DNA of 64,000 nt from Candidatus Bathyarchaeota archaeon (lineage in GTDB: Archaea; Thermoproteota; Bathyarchaeia; Bathyarchaeales; Bathycorpusculaceae): contig JAOZHX010000016.1 in assembly GCA_026014665.1 (NCBI GenBank), forward strand, positions 23,236 to 87,235. The letters run 5' to 3'. This document shows, piece after piece, positions 10,005-18,323 of this stretch. Each line of letters starts with the position of its first letter. Positions within the stretch are counted from its first letter, which is position 1. The notes under the pieces are model-generated. The model worked only from the letters and a program-made list of their open reading frames with translations. It made no database searches and was not told the origin of the DNA. The translations under genes were made by a program, and so were the position numbers.

Positions 10005-12130
10005 AGTTTGTCCTAAAACGTGATAGTAAATTAGAACCGTTCGATCAAGAACGAATCACCACAGCGATTTGGAAAGCCGCTAAAGCAGTGGGCGGAAGAG
10101 ACAAAGAACAAGCCAAAAAAATCAGCGACGAAGTCGTAGCTGAACTCCAAAAAATTTACGGCGACGATGGTGTGCCCACTGTTGAGGAAATCCAAGACAT
10201 AGTTGAAAAACGCTTAATTGAGAATGGTCATGCTCAAACCGCTAAAGCCTACATCCTCTACCGTAAACAGCACACTGACATGCGTGAACTCGCCGCGTTG
10301 CTGAGTTCCTCAGACATGGTTGACCAGTACCTTGAACTTGAAGATTGGCGTGTCAAAGAAAACAGCAACATGAGTTACTCCCTGCAGGGCTTAAACAACT
10401 ATCTCTCCTCAACGGTCATCGCCAAGTACTGGATAGCCCGCATCTACCCGGAAAAGATTGCTAACGCACATTTCTCAGGCGACCTGCACATCCACGACCT
10501 AGGCGTTTTAGGTCCGTACTGTGTCGGTTGGGACGTCAGCGACCTGTTGCTCTCAGGCTTCGGTGGAGTTCCGGGCAAAATCGAGAGCAAACCGGCTAAA
10601 CATTTCCGCACTGCACTGGGGCAAGTGGTCAACTTCTTCTACACTCTGCAAGGTGAAGCGGCAGGTGCACAAGCGTTTAGTAACTTTGACACTTATCTGG
10701 CGCCATTCATAAAGTATGACGGCTTAACTCAAAAAGATGTTGAGCAGTCTTTGCAGGAATTTTTCTTCAACATGAACGTGCCTACCCGCGTCGGTTTTCA
10801 AACGCCTTTCACTAACTTGACGTTAGATTTGACTGTGCCTGATTTCATGAAGGACGAAGCTGTACTATACAACGGTAAAGTCACCAGCGATACCTACGGC
10901 AGCATGACAAAGGAGATGGACATGTTCAACCTTGCCTTCGCTGAAGTCATGCGTCAAGGCGATTCCAAAGGTCGCGTGTTCACGTTTCCTATCCCTACCT
11001 ACAACATAACTAAAGACTTCAACTGGGACTCGCCCGTTTCTCAGGCTATCTTTGAAGTCACCGCAAAATACGGTGTCCCATACTTCAGCAACTTCGTTAA
11101 CAGCGACATGAAACCCGAAGACGTACGCAGTATGTGTTGCCGACTGCGGATTGATAACCGCGAGCTTCGAAAGCGCGGAGGCGGCTTCTTCGGCGCCAAC
11201 CCCCTCACGGGCAGCATCGGGGTCGTAACGCTCAACATTCCCAGAATCGGTTACTTAGCCAAAGACGAGGATGAGTTCTTTGAGCGGCTGGACGCTTTGA
11301 TGGAGACTGCCAAGCAGAGCTTAGAGATAAAACGTAAAGTGCTTGAGGCATTCACAGACAACGGCTTGTACCCGTATTCTCGCCGTTATCTCCGCCATGT
11401 CAAAGAAGGCTATGGCAAGTATTGGAAGAACCACTTTTCCACCATAGGCATAGTCGGCGTCAACGAAGCTGCCCTTAACCTGCTGGGGCAAAACATAGCC
11501 ACCAAAGATGGGCAAGCCTTCGCAGTCAAGATGCTTACGTTCATGCGTAAACGCTTAGCAGACTACCAAGAGGAAACTGGCAGCATCTACAACCTTGAAG
11601 CCACACCGGCTGAAGGCACTAGCTACCGCTTAGCCCGCATCGACAAAAAACGCTACCGAGACATCATATTCGCCAACCAAAAATACATAAACTCAGAGCA
11701 TGCCGAGCCTTTCTATACCAACTCTTCCCAGTTGCCCGTGGATTTCTCAGGCGACCTCTTCGATGCGCTTGAGCATCAAGAAACCCTGCAGACGCTCTAC
11801 ACGGGCGGAACAGTCTTCCACATATTCTTAGGTGAACGACTGCATTCATGGAGATCAGCCGCTGAACTCATCAAAAAAGTCAGCTGGAACAGCCGCCTTC
11901 CCTACTTCACGTTGACACCCACCTTCAGCGTCTGCCCAACCCATGGCTACACCAACGGCGAACACAAAACCTGCCCTGTCTGCGGCGCAAACTGCGAAGT
12001 CTACAGCCGCGTGGTCGGTTACCTGCGTCCTGTTGACCAGTGGAACGATGGCAAACAAGCAGAGTTTAAGATTCGTCGAACCTTTGACCGCTCCACAGTT
12101 TTAGCGTCTGCCCCTTTGGCAGTTACATAA
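10001..12130 (+). CDS. nrdD: Anaerobic ribonucleoside-triphosphate reductase (class III)
   Basis: A 709-residue class III reductase that makes deoxyribonucleotides anaerobically with a glycyl radical. An ATP-cone occupies about residues 1-90. The C-terminal end has the zinc cysteines (CPTHG, CPVCGANC) and the radical loop VVGYLRP with Gly673. The active-site region SMCCRLRIDNRELRKRG lies near residues 370-385. It overlaps nrdR by ATGA, with nrdG 14 nt downstream, giving a complete nrdR-nrdD-nrdG operon. The length and motifs indicate an intact enzyme, so this organism makes dNTPs without oxygen. Confidence 0.96.
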   Translation: MKFVLKRDSKLEPFDQERITTAIWKAAKAVGGRDKEQAKKISDEVVAELQKIYGDDGVPTVEEIQDIVEKRLIENGHAQTAKAYILYRKQHTDMRELAALLSSSDMVDQYLELEDWRVKENSNMSYSLQGLNNYLSSTVIAKYWIARIYPEKIANAHFSGDLHIHDLGVLGPYCVGWDVSDLLLSGFGGVPGKIESKPAKHFRTALGQVVNFFYTLQGEAAGAQAFSNFDTYLAPFIKYDGLTQKDVEQSLQEFFFNMNVPTRVGFQTPFTNLTLDLTVPDFMKDEAVLYNGKVTSDTYGSMTKEMDMFNLAFAEVMRQGDSKGRVFTFPIPTYNITKDFNWDSPVSQAIFEVTAKYGVPYFSNFVNSDMKPEDVRSMCCRLRIDNRELRKRGGGFFGANPLTGSIGVVTLNIPRIGYLAKDEDEFFERLDALMETAKQSLEIKRKVLEAFTDNGLYPYSRRYLRHVKEGYGKYWKNHFSTIGIVGVNEAALNLLGQNIATKDGQAFAVKMLTFMRKRLADYQEETGSIYNLEATPAEGTSYRLARIDKKRYRDIIFANQKYINSEHAEPFYTNSSQLPVDFSGDLFDALEHQETLQTLYTGGTVFHIFLGERLHSWRSAAELIKKVSWNSRLPYFTLTPTFSVCPTHGYTNGEHKTCPVCGANCEVYSRVVGYLRPVDQWNDGKQAEFKIRRTFDRSTVLASAPLAVT

Positions 12131-12144
12131 GGTGAAAACGTAAA

Positions 12145-12822
12145 GTGAAGTTTAGCGGATTACAAAAGATAAGTCTCGTCGATTACCCCGACCGCGTAGC
12201 ATCCGTGCTGTTTACACCTGGCTGTAACTTGCGTTGCCCCTTTTGCCACAATTGGCGCATAGTCACCGACCCACAGCCACCGTTTCTCCAAGAAGGCGCA
12301 GCGTTGGAGATTTTGGAAAGCCGCAAGAAATACGTTGACGCTGTAGTGATAACGGGTGGAGAACCTTGCATGCATAAGGAGTTGCCCAAATTCCTCGCTA
12401 AACTCAAAGAACGGGGCTTCTCAGTTAAGCTGGACACGAACGGGTTTTTCCCCGACATACTAGAGCAATGCCTCGGCTATGTAGATTACGTGGCGATGGA
12501 TGTGAAGACTTGTCGTGAAAAATACAGGTTGCTGGGCGCAGCGGATACCTCAGCCATGATGCACTCGATGGAGATGCTGAAAACGGGCAAGGTACCCTAT
12601 GAATTCCGAACAACAGTTGTTCCCGAACTGGTTACACCGCAAGATGCTAACTCCATAGGCGAAATGGTCAAAGGCGCCAAAATCCACGCCCTGCAACAGT
12701 TCGTTCCCGAAGACACTCTAGACAAGCGTTATCAGACACTCAAGCCTTATCCGCTGGAAAAAATCAATGAACTAGCGGAAATAATCCGCAGGTACACAGA
12801 AAATATAGTGCTGCGAATCTAA
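12145..12822 (+). CDS. nrdG: Radical SAM activase of the anaerobic ribonucleotide reductase
   Basis: This 225-residue radical SAM protein has the cluster motif CNLRCPFC (C27, C31, C34) followed by a glycine-rich SAM site (ITGGEP). The N-terminal FSGLQKISLVDYPD is typical of NrdG and related activases. It would generate the glycyl radical on NrdD Gly673 from SAM and a low-potential electron. It is the last gene of the operon. A GTG start at 12145 follows GGTGAAAA. Confidence 0.92.
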   Translation: MKFSGLQKISLVDYPDRVASVLFTPGCNLRCPFCHNWRIVTDPQPPFLQEGAALEILESRKKYVDAVVITGGEPCMHKELPKFLAKLKERGFSVKLDTNGFFPDILEQCLGYVDYVAMDVKTCREKYRLLGAADTSAMMHSMEMLKTGKVPYEFRTTVVPELVTPQDANSIGEMVKGAKIHALQQFVPEDTLDKRYQTLKPYPLEKINELAEIIRRYTENIVLRI

Positions 12823-12832
12823 ACCTCGCTTT

Positions 12833-12849
12833 TTTGACTGCAAGTCAAA
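12833..12849. repeat. Perfect 7-bp inverted repeat after nrdG
   Basis: TTTGACT and AGTCAAA are separated by GCA, eleven bases after the nrdG stop. A T run sits on the 5' side of the repeat rather than the 3' side, so it is not a textbook intrinsic terminator for nrdG. It could be an operator for the next gene or a transcript-end structure. Confidence 0.35.
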
Positions 12850-12966
12850 GTTTAACCGCTTTGCGAAGAATTTTATTTATAAGTTTTTCGCAAGCGTTCG
12901 AGCGCTGACTGGAAAAGCTTATATTCGATTACAGGCAAAATGGACACCAGAAAATTCGGTGATTCG

Positions 12967-13500
12967 ATGAACAAAAAGACAATATATATTATTGTTGCGG
13001 TTATAGTTATCATCATTATTGTCGCCGCAGCAGCCGCGTTCGTTTTCTTAGGAACAGGAGGAGGACCTTCACCCACTCCTACACCAACCACTACTCCAGT
13101 GTCAGTTGTTGGCGCAACTTCCTTGCAGTTCACTGTTGACGAAACTACACAAACTTCCGGTGGACCCGTGCAAGTAATCTATAACTATGCAACGAGGAAC
13201 TTTAACCAATCAAACGAAGAACTACGAGTCGACATACCAGCCAGCAACTACAGTATAATAGTAAAGCTCGCGGACTCGACATCCTACCGAAGCACTGACA
13301 ATGGCGCCACATGGACGGCAGGCGTCTTCAACGAAGACGTTGCTTTTGCAAGCCTGCTAAACGATTACGTGACTCAACTCTACAACTGGAACGGTCATGA
13401 CGCAACATACACTTACACCGTAGGCGATATAACAAACGTCATCTCAGCGATCCACGTGAATCCAACCCTTCCAGATTCGATGTTCACAGCAACGAGTTAA
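12967..13500 (+). CDS. Membrane-anchored extracellular protein of unknown function
   Basis: The ATG at 12967 follows GGTGA with four-base spacing; an upstream in-frame ATG at 12940 lies too close to the TATA element (about 12915-12925) to be likely. The 177-residue product has a short basic N-terminus, one hydrophobic helix (about residues 6-33) and a Thr/Pro linker (PSPTPTPTTTP). An outward-facing beta-rich domain of about 130 residues follows. No family is recognised. The design, anchor plus Thr/Pro stalk, is usual for archaeal surface proteins. A strong terminator follows. Confidence 0.65.
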   Translation: MNKKTIYIIVAVIVIIIIVAAAAAFVFLGTGGGPSPTPTPTTTPVSVVGATSLQFTVDETTQTSGGPVQVIYNYATRNFNQSNEELRVDIPASNYSIIVKLADSTSYRSTDNGATWTAGVFNEDVAFASLLNDYVTQLYNWNGHDATYTYTVGDITNVISAIHVNPTLPDSMFTATS

Positions 13501-13511
13501 ATAACCGCAAA

Positions 13512-13542
13512 GTTGGTTGTATACCAACCTACTCCCTTTTTT
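13512..13542 (+). terminator. Hairpin plus T-run terminator
   Basis: GTTGGT (13512-13517) pairs with ACCAAC (13523-13528) around a five-base loop, and a run of six T follows at 13537-13542. It lies 11 nt past the stop of the surface-protein gene. The following gene is on the opposite strand. Confidence 0.6.
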
Positions 13543-13597
13543 ATTTTCTAAACCCAGCAAAACAAGGTAGCATTAGTTTAGAGTTCATTAGAGAGAA

Positions 13598-14449
13598 TCA
13601 AATTGTCTGGGCATCCTTAACCTCATATATTATGTTTCCAGCTGTCTTAATGTTTATTTGGTCTATTTCCTGGATCATGCGGTTAACCATCCTGCCTACA
13701 ACAAGGACAAAAACATTCAACCCTCTCGACGCAGCAATGGCTGCTGAACGGCTGATTCCAAACTCGATGTTTGCTTTGAGCCCCAACTTGGTAAGAACCG
13801 CTCTACCAACTGCACCCATAACGCCGATGCGGTCAGGTTTGAATTCGTCATAGAGAGCTTTCACTTTAGCTATGTCGACTGCTCTAGAACCACCTCTGCG
13901 TATGCTGGGCAGCTTAACGATGAGAATCTTTCCCTGTTTTACCTTCAACGTGCCACGTAGTTCTTTCAAACCCAAATCTTCGCCTGGCAAAGCATCGGTG
14001 AGTGCGACGCCTCGGGCTCCCGTTTCAGGGTTATCAAGAGGTGCTGTGTACATGACTCCCTCTTTCATGATTAAACCGATTTCTTCTCCTGCCTTGACGG
14101 GGCGAGTGGCTATGGCTGGCCAAGCATGCTCAATTTTTATGTCGTCTTTGACTGAGGCAACGTAGTTTTCCAGTTTTCGCGCGTCCTCTTTTAGCTTAAT
14201 TAGTCCTTTTGCGGTAAGATGGTAATCTGCCCGCTCAGCTCCTCCTTCTAAGAGGCCTTCTTCTCTGAGTGCTTTGAAATATTTAGATACAGCTTGAATA
14301 GTTATGCCTAATGCTTCGCTGATGTCTTTCTGCCTCGTGTGAGGCTGATTCCGCATGATGGCTAAGCAAATTTGGAATTTTGTAAGCTCACCTTTGTCGC
14401 GTAGGAGACTTGTGGGTGAAGCTTGTTTGTATGTATTCAATTCAACCAC
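13598..14449 (-). CDS. Winged-helix regulator (COG1497-like), candidate cobalt/corrin regulator
   Basis: A 283-residue protein with an N-terminal winged helix (TRQKDISEALGITIQAVSKYFKALREEGLL, split here as the DNA-binding helix pair at about residues 38-68). A C-terminal effector-like domain of about 200 residues contains GVMGAVGRAVLTKLG and FGISRSAAIAASRG. The layout matches predicted archaeal regulators of the COG1497 type. It is transcribed away from cbiM, with only about 70 nt between them holding a palindrome, so local control of cobalt uptake and itself is the simplest reading. That role is inferred from position. Confidence 0.7.
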   Translation of the reverse strand: MVELNTYKQASPTSLLRDKGELTKFQICLAIMRNQPHTRQKDISEALGITIQAVSKYFKALREEGLLEGGAERADYHLTAKGLIKLKEDARKLENYVASVKDDIKIEHAWPAIATRPVKAGEEIGLIMKEGVMYTAPLDNPETGARGVALTDALPGEDLGLKELRGTLKVKQGKILIVKLPSIRRGGSRAVDIAKVKALYDEFKPDRIGVMGAVGRAVLTKLGLKANIEFGISRSAAIAASRGLNVFVLVVGRMVNRMIQEIDQINIKTAGNIIYEVKDAQTI

Positions 14450-14452
14450 AGA

Positions 14453-14466
14453 TTAACTTAGGTTAA
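14453..14466. promoter_or_regulatory. Palindrome between regulator and cbiM
   Basis: TTAACTTAGGTTAA is an inverted repeat of TTAAC/GTTAA with a four-base centre, and a further half-site-like GTTAA occurs at 14473-14477. It sits between the divergent regulator and cbiM starts, overlapping where both promoters would lie. It is a reasonable operator for the adjacent winged-helix protein. Confidence 0.45.
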
Positions 14467-14519
14467 ACAAAAGTTAATAAGGCTTTGGTTGGATAATCCA
14501 GCACTAAGAGATGAAAAAT

Positions 14520-15212
14520 ATGCACATAATGGAAGGCTTCCTGCCATCTCCATGGTGGCAACTATGGTGGATAATATCAATGCCAATTGTAGCTTACGGC
14601 GTCTATAAACTTACTAAAATAACCAAAAAGATGCCTGAAACCAAGCCCCTTTTGGCATTAGTTGGTGCATTCGTCTTTGTAATCTCTGCACTCAAGCTTC
14701 CATCGGTTACCGGAAGCAGCTCACACCCGACAGGTACCGGATTTTCCGCTATCCTCTTCGGACCGGCAATCACAAGCGCAATTTCAGTGATAGTTCTAGT
14801 GTTCCAAGCATTATTGCTGGCTCACGGAGGCATAACTACTCTTGGAGCTAACGTTTTCTCTATGGGTATTGCCGGACCCCTAATAGGCTTCGTCATATGG
14901 ACTATATTTAAGAGAACACGACTTAACCCATCGATAGGTGTTTTTACCGCTTGCGCGGTAGCCGACTTAGCAACCTATGTTACTACTGCTTTCCAACTTG
15001 CTCTGGCTTTCCCAACCAATGGAAGCATTCTTACTTCATTTGAAACATTCTTTGCCATATATGCTATCACACAGATTCCATTAGCCATCGCAGAAGGTCT
15101 TCTAGCTGTGCTGATATTCAACTTCCTGTCAAAATACAAGGGCAGTATCTTGCAAAGATTAGGAGTACTAAAAATCCCTATTTCGAACACTGAAAAAGAG
15201 GTGAAACCATAA
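14520..15212 (+). CDS. cbiM: Cobalt ECF transporter substrate-binding membrane subunit
   Basis: The protein begins MHIMEGFLP, the invariant CbiM/NikM N-terminus whose first Met and His help coordinate the metal. That fixes the start at 14520 rather than the in-frame ATG at 14511. Later landmarks are GSSSHPTGTGFSAILFGP (His ligand region) and QALLLAHGGITTLGANVFSMG, all characteristic of the family. About six or seven membrane helices are evident over 230 residues. It heads a cobalt importer operon with cbiN, cbiQ and cbiO, feeding the corrin pathway encoded just beyond. Confidence 0.95.
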   Translation: MHIMEGFLPSPWWQLWWIISMPIVAYGVYKLTKITKKMPETKPLLALVGAFVFVISALKLPSVTGSSSHPTGTGFSAILFGPAITSAISVIVLVFQALLLAHGGITTLGANVFSMGIAGPLIGFVIWTIFKRTRLNPSIGVFTACAVADLATYVTTAFQLALAFPTNGSILTSFETFFAIYAITQIPLAIAEGLLAVLIFNFLSKYKGSILQRLGVLKIPISNTEKEVKP

Positions 15213-15213
15213 A

Positions 15214-15723
15214 ATGGAGTATAAGTATTACATAGCGTTAGCCATTGCGTCACCTTTAGCACTAATCGCATACATAATAGCTTTAGGGTATACCCCGTTG
15301 TCTGGAGCAATTATTTCGCTTCCGCATGAAACTGAGGTATTGCTGTTCTCAGTCCAAGCGGGAATAATGGCTGCAACTATAGGACACTTCATTGGAACTA
15401 GAAAGGGGTTAAAATCAGCCCGAGCTGCAGGCAAAGCAATAATAAAACAGCAAGTCAAGATGAAATACCTGTATATAATAATCATTGGACTCGTGCTAGC
15501 GATTTTCATACTTCCGTTCGTGATTAACGCTGGCAAAGATTTCAGCGGAACAGATGGCCAAGGCCCGGATCAAATTTCCTCAAGCGGCTACACTCCATGG
15601 ATTGAACCACTAGGATATGTACCAGATGCCACCGGTGAGATAGTCATATTCTCATTGCAGGTAGCCATCGGAGCCTTAATAATTGGTTACTTCGTCGGGT
15701 ACCTGAGGGCAAAACCTGCCTAA
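15214..15723 (+). CDS. cbiN: CbiN-type cobalt transport subunit, internally duplicated
   Basis: The C-terminal half (about residues 85-169) is a clear CbiN: a helix, an outer loop with FSGTDGQGPDQI and a closing helix (EIVIFSLQVAIGALIIGYFVG). The N-terminal half repeats the plan with a shorter loop and a matching closing helix (TEVLLFSVQAGIMAATIGHFIG). CbiN is normally about 100 residues with two helices, whereas this one is 169 with four. CbiN assists metal loading of CbiM. The start lies directly after the cbiM stop. The duplicated form may present two loops per transporter; the first has lost the conserved acidic loop. Confidence 0.85.
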   Translation: MEYKYYIALAIASPLALIAYIIALGYTPLSGAIISLPHETEVLLFSVQAGIMAATIGHFIGTRKGLKSARAAGKAIIKQQVKMKYLYIIIIGLVLAIFILPFVINAGKDFSGTDGQGPDQISSSGYTPWIEPLGYVPDATGEIVIFSLQVAIGALIIGYFVGYLRAKPA

Positions 15724-15749
15724 GAGAAAACATTCCACAATAACACCTG

Positions 15750-15784
15750 CGAGTGTACCCACCCCTTTTTTGGGTGACCACTCG
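15750..15784. other. Two-tier stem-loop between cbiN and cbiQ
   Basis: CGAGTG (15750-15755) pairs with CACTCG (15779-15784), and inside it ACCC (15757-15760) pairs with GGGT (15772-15775). A T5-6 tract lies in the loop. It follows the cbiN stop by 26 nt and precedes a TATA element, so it may end the cbiMN transcript or regulate it. Confidence 0.45.
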
Positions 15785-15788
15785 AGTG

Positions 15789-15804
15789 TATAAATATAAA
15801 ATAG
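15789..15804 (+). promoter_or_regulatory. TATA element before cbiQ
   Basis: TATAAATATAAAATAG is a strong archaeal TATA box placed about 26 nt before the expected start site near 15820. It suggests that cbiQ-cbiO can be transcribed separately from cbiMN. Confidence 0.5.
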
Positions 15805-15829
15805 ATACAGCTCACAAAAGGAAAGAAAT

Positions 15830-15898
15830 ATGTTTGACCGCTTAGTCAGAAATGGAACTAAAGGCGGCTATAGGCTTGAAAAAATTGAAAGCGAGTGA
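15830..15898 (+). CDS. Possible 22-residue leader peptide upstream of cbiQ
   Basis: ATG at 15830 follows AAAGGAAAG and opens a 22-codon frame ending in TGA at 15896-15898, ten bases before the cbiQ TTG. The stop region (GTGAAAG) also serves as the cbiQ ribosome site. Nothing like it is known to me. It could be a coupling peptide that helps translation of cbiQ, or chance. Confidence 0.3.
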   Translation: MFDRLVRNGTKGGYRLEKIESE

Positions 15899-15907
15899 AA
15901 GCACCTA

Positions 15908-16705
15908 TTGAGCCATTCCGATCTCTATGCTGAAGTAGACAGGTCTGCATACACCAATGCATTAGCAAAAAACAGCCCTATAACCAAAACTTTTTTTGCG
16001 CTTTCAGCGCTTGCCATAGGTGTTTCTGCGCAGTCATTCGTTGTGCCTATCATAGTGTTTATCCTCTGCACCTGCCTTTCCTTAGGTTTTGCTAAGGTCA
16101 AACCTCGTCTCTACCTTGGCCTATTCGTTTATCCGACGTTGATGCTTATACTTAGCTGCATAATTTTGGCCTTGTTCTTTGGTTCAGGACAATCACTAAT
16201 AGATATTCCACTGCCTTGGACTACTTGGGCAATTTATAAGAGCGGAATCTCGATCAGCGTAAACACTTTCTTTAGAGTTGAAGGCGCCCTTTCTTGCCTT
16301 TTCTTCCTAGTACTCACGACTTCAATAAATGACCTTTGTGTTCTTCTCCGCCGCATTCATATGCCTCAGGTTATGGTTGAAATGTCAATGATGATATACC
16401 GGTATATCTTTTTATTTTTAGAAATCACAGAGAAAATGATTCTTGCCCAAAAACTACGACTCAGACGTTCAGGTTGGCTAAGTAGCATTCGTTCTTTAGC
16501 TATGCTTATTGGAAGCCTTTTCATACGAACCTTGGATCAGGGCGAGCGAACTCTTGTAGCTATGACTGCACGGGGATACGGCGGTGAAATCCGTATTCTC
16601 GATGACTTTCCTGCTCCAAGAAAAATCGCACTCTTGGGCATTGCATTCTTTGATGTTTTACTGATTGTCTTAATCTTTTTAACACTAAACATTGGAGTAG
16701 TATGA
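15908..16705 (+). CDS. cbiQ: Cobalt ECF transporter transmembrane (T) subunit
   Basis: A 265-residue CbiQ-family protein with five or six helices and the C-terminal coupling helices that contact the ATPase. The second of these ends in ALVAMTARGYGG-type sequence here (TLVAMTARGYGGE), the Ala-Arg-Gly signature of T-components. It starts on TTG after GTGAAAG. It is followed three bases later by the ATPase gene, completing a CbiMNQO group II importer. Confidence 0.9.
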   Translation: MSHSDLYAEVDRSAYTNALAKNSPITKTFFALSALAIGVSAQSFVVPIIVFILCTCLSLGFAKVKPRLYLGLFVYPTLMLILSCIILALFFGSGQSLIDIPLPWTTWAIYKSGISISVNTFFRVEGALSCLFFLVLTTSINDLCVLLRRIHMPQVMVEMSMMIYRYIFLFLEITEKMILAQKLRLRRSGWLSSIRSLAMLIGSLFIRTLDQGERTLVAMTARGYGGEIRILDDFPAPRKIALLGIAFFDVLLIVLIFLTLNIGVV

Positions 16706-16708
16706 TCA

Positions 16709-17569
16709 ATGATATTTAAATTAGAAAATTTATCTTACCGCTATTCAGATGGAACACTGGCTCTAAGTGAAGTATCTTTGAGCTTTGCACGTGGCGAAAG
16801 AATTGCGCTCTTAGGAACAAATGGTTCAGGAAAAACCACTCTACTTAACCATTTAATCGGTATTCTAAAACCCAGTTCGGGCAATATATACTTCGACGAT
16901 AAACCATTAGCCTACGATGCTAAGTCTCTCCAAAATTTGCGAAAGCGAGTTGGCTTTGTATTTCAAGACCCTAACGACCAACTTTTCGCGCCTACCGTAA
17001 AGCAGGATGTAGCTTTTGGTCCCCTAAACCTCGGGCAAACTCCAGAACAAGTCAAAAAAATGGTCGATGAAGCGCTAGAAACTGTGGGGATGTCTGAATT
17101 TAAAGAAAAGCCGCCGCACTTTCTCAGTCTGGGGCAGAAAAAGAGGGTTGCGCTCGCAGGTGTGCTTGCTATGCAGCCAGAAGTTATAATCATGGATGAG
17201 CCCACATCTAACCTAGACCCCCGAGGAACGAGTGAAATTCTGCGTTTGCTTTTGCAGCTCAACAAGGGAAAAGGTATCACCCTGATTTTGGCAACTCATG
17301 ACGTGGACATGGTGCCATTGTTTGCCAACAAACTCTACATTTTAAACAAGGGTAAGTTGGTTGCTCACGGTGAGCCTAAACAAATATTCTCAGATACGGA
17401 ATTAATACGGCAAGTTAACTTGCGTTCGCCTAGGTTGACGCATCTTTTTGAGGTTTTAAATAAAAAAAACAAGTTGCCTATAGATGAGCCGTTGCCTCTT
17501 ACAATCGGTGAAGCTAGAAAGGAAATCCTGCGGCTTATCGAGTTATCAAAAAACCAAAAGAAGATTTAG
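16709..17569 (+). CDS. cbiO: Cobalt ECF transporter ATP-binding protein
   Basis: A 286-residue ABC ATPase with Walker A GTNGSGKTT (about residues 36-44), Q-loop FQDPNDQLF, signature LSLGQKKRVALAG and Walker B VIIMDEPTSNLDP with the catalytic Glu. The FQDPNDQLF Q-loop is typical of ECF ATPases. A single CbiO suggests a homodimer. It lies between cbiQ and the NicO-type permease, all within a few bases. Confidence 0.93.
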   Translation: MIFKLENLSYRYSDGTLALSEVSLSFARGERIALLGTNGSGKTTLLNHLIGILKPSSGNIYFDDKPLAYDAKSLQNLRKRVGFVFQDPNDQLFAPTVKQDVAFGPLNLGQTPEQVKKMVDEALETVGMSEFKEKPPHFLSLGQKKRVALAGVLAMQPEVIIMDEPTSNLDPRGTSEILRLLLQLNKGKGITLILATHDVDMVPLFANKLYILNKGKLVAHGEPKQIFSDTELIRQVNLRSPRLTHLFEVLNKKNKLPIDEPLPLTIGEARKEILRLIELSKNQKKI

Positions 17570-17571
17570 AA

Positions 17572-18279
17572 ATGAGCGCTATTGAAGCTTCCATTGTCGG
17601 CGTTGTTTTGATTGGTTTACTTCATGGGCTTGAACCCGGTCACGGCTGGCCCCTTGCACTCCTCTACTCAGCGAAGACGACCCGACCAACATTCTATGCC
17701 CTAGTTAGTTCAGGAATCATTTCGATAGCGCACTTTGTCTCCTCTATAGCGGTCGTGTTAATCTACGTTGTCGTTAGCGTCTTCTATGATTTTTCAAGCC
17801 CAATCCTCACCTACGTCGCTGCGGGAGTGCTGATAGTTTTGGCGATTAAGCTTTTCACTGAGAAAGTGCATTCTGACTTAGAAGATCAGCATGGCCATTT
17901 CCACGACAACACTTGTGATGTAACTCACATCCATGAGCACGAGCACGGCGAAAGCGTGTTGCACACTCATGAGCACCTGCACCCCAAGCGCTTAAACCTT
18001 AGCATTTGGAAACTGGCAAGCTGCGCTTTTGTTTTGGGTTTTGCGCATGAGGAGGAGTTTGCCCTGCTGGCTTTGGCGGTGGGTGGGGTCAACCCAGTGT
18101 TGTTGATGGTTGCGTATGGCTTGGCGGTTGCTGTTGGGCTTATCGGAGTGACGATTTTGGGTGTGAAGATGTATGAGCGGGTTAAGACTCGGATTGCACG
18201 CTATGAGAGGTTTATTCCTAAGGTTAGTGGTGTGATTCTTTTGGTTATGGCGGCTGCGCTTCTTCTCGGAGTCCTGTAA
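17572..18279 (+). CDS. NicO/RcnA-type nickel-cobalt permease
   Basis: This 235-residue protein has about six helices. The first carries GLLHGLEPGHGWP, a variant of the family's His-rich metal motif. A cytoplasmic or outer loop is rich in histidine (about residues 108-143: HGHFHDNT, HIHEHEHGE, HTHEHLHP). A second motif, GFAHEEEFALLALA, follows. NicO/RcnA proteins move Ni2+ or Co2+, often outwards when a long His loop is present. Lying two bases after cbiO, it may balance cobalt imported by CbiMNQO. Direction of transport cannot be decided from sequence. Confidence 0.8.
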   Translation: MSAIEASIVGVVLIGLLHGLEPGHGWPLALLYSAKTTRPTFYALVSSGIISIAHFVSSIAVVLIYVVVSVFYDFSSPILTYVAAGVLIVLAIKLFTEKVHSDLEDQHGHFHDNTCDVTHIHEHEHGESVLHTHEHLHPKRLNLSIWKLASCAFVLGFAHEEEFALLALAVGGVNPVLLMVAYGLAVAVGLIGVTILGVKMYERVKTRIARYERFIPKVSGVILLVMAAALLLGVL

Positions 18280-18323
18280 ATGTTAACGTTTCTGTTAATA
18301 TTTAAGAATGGGCAGCCAAGAAA

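Noticed and set aside
14467..14519. Cobalamin riboswitch before cbiM
   Set aside because: The leader is too short and shows no B12-box; the region is accounted for by a palindrome and promoter.
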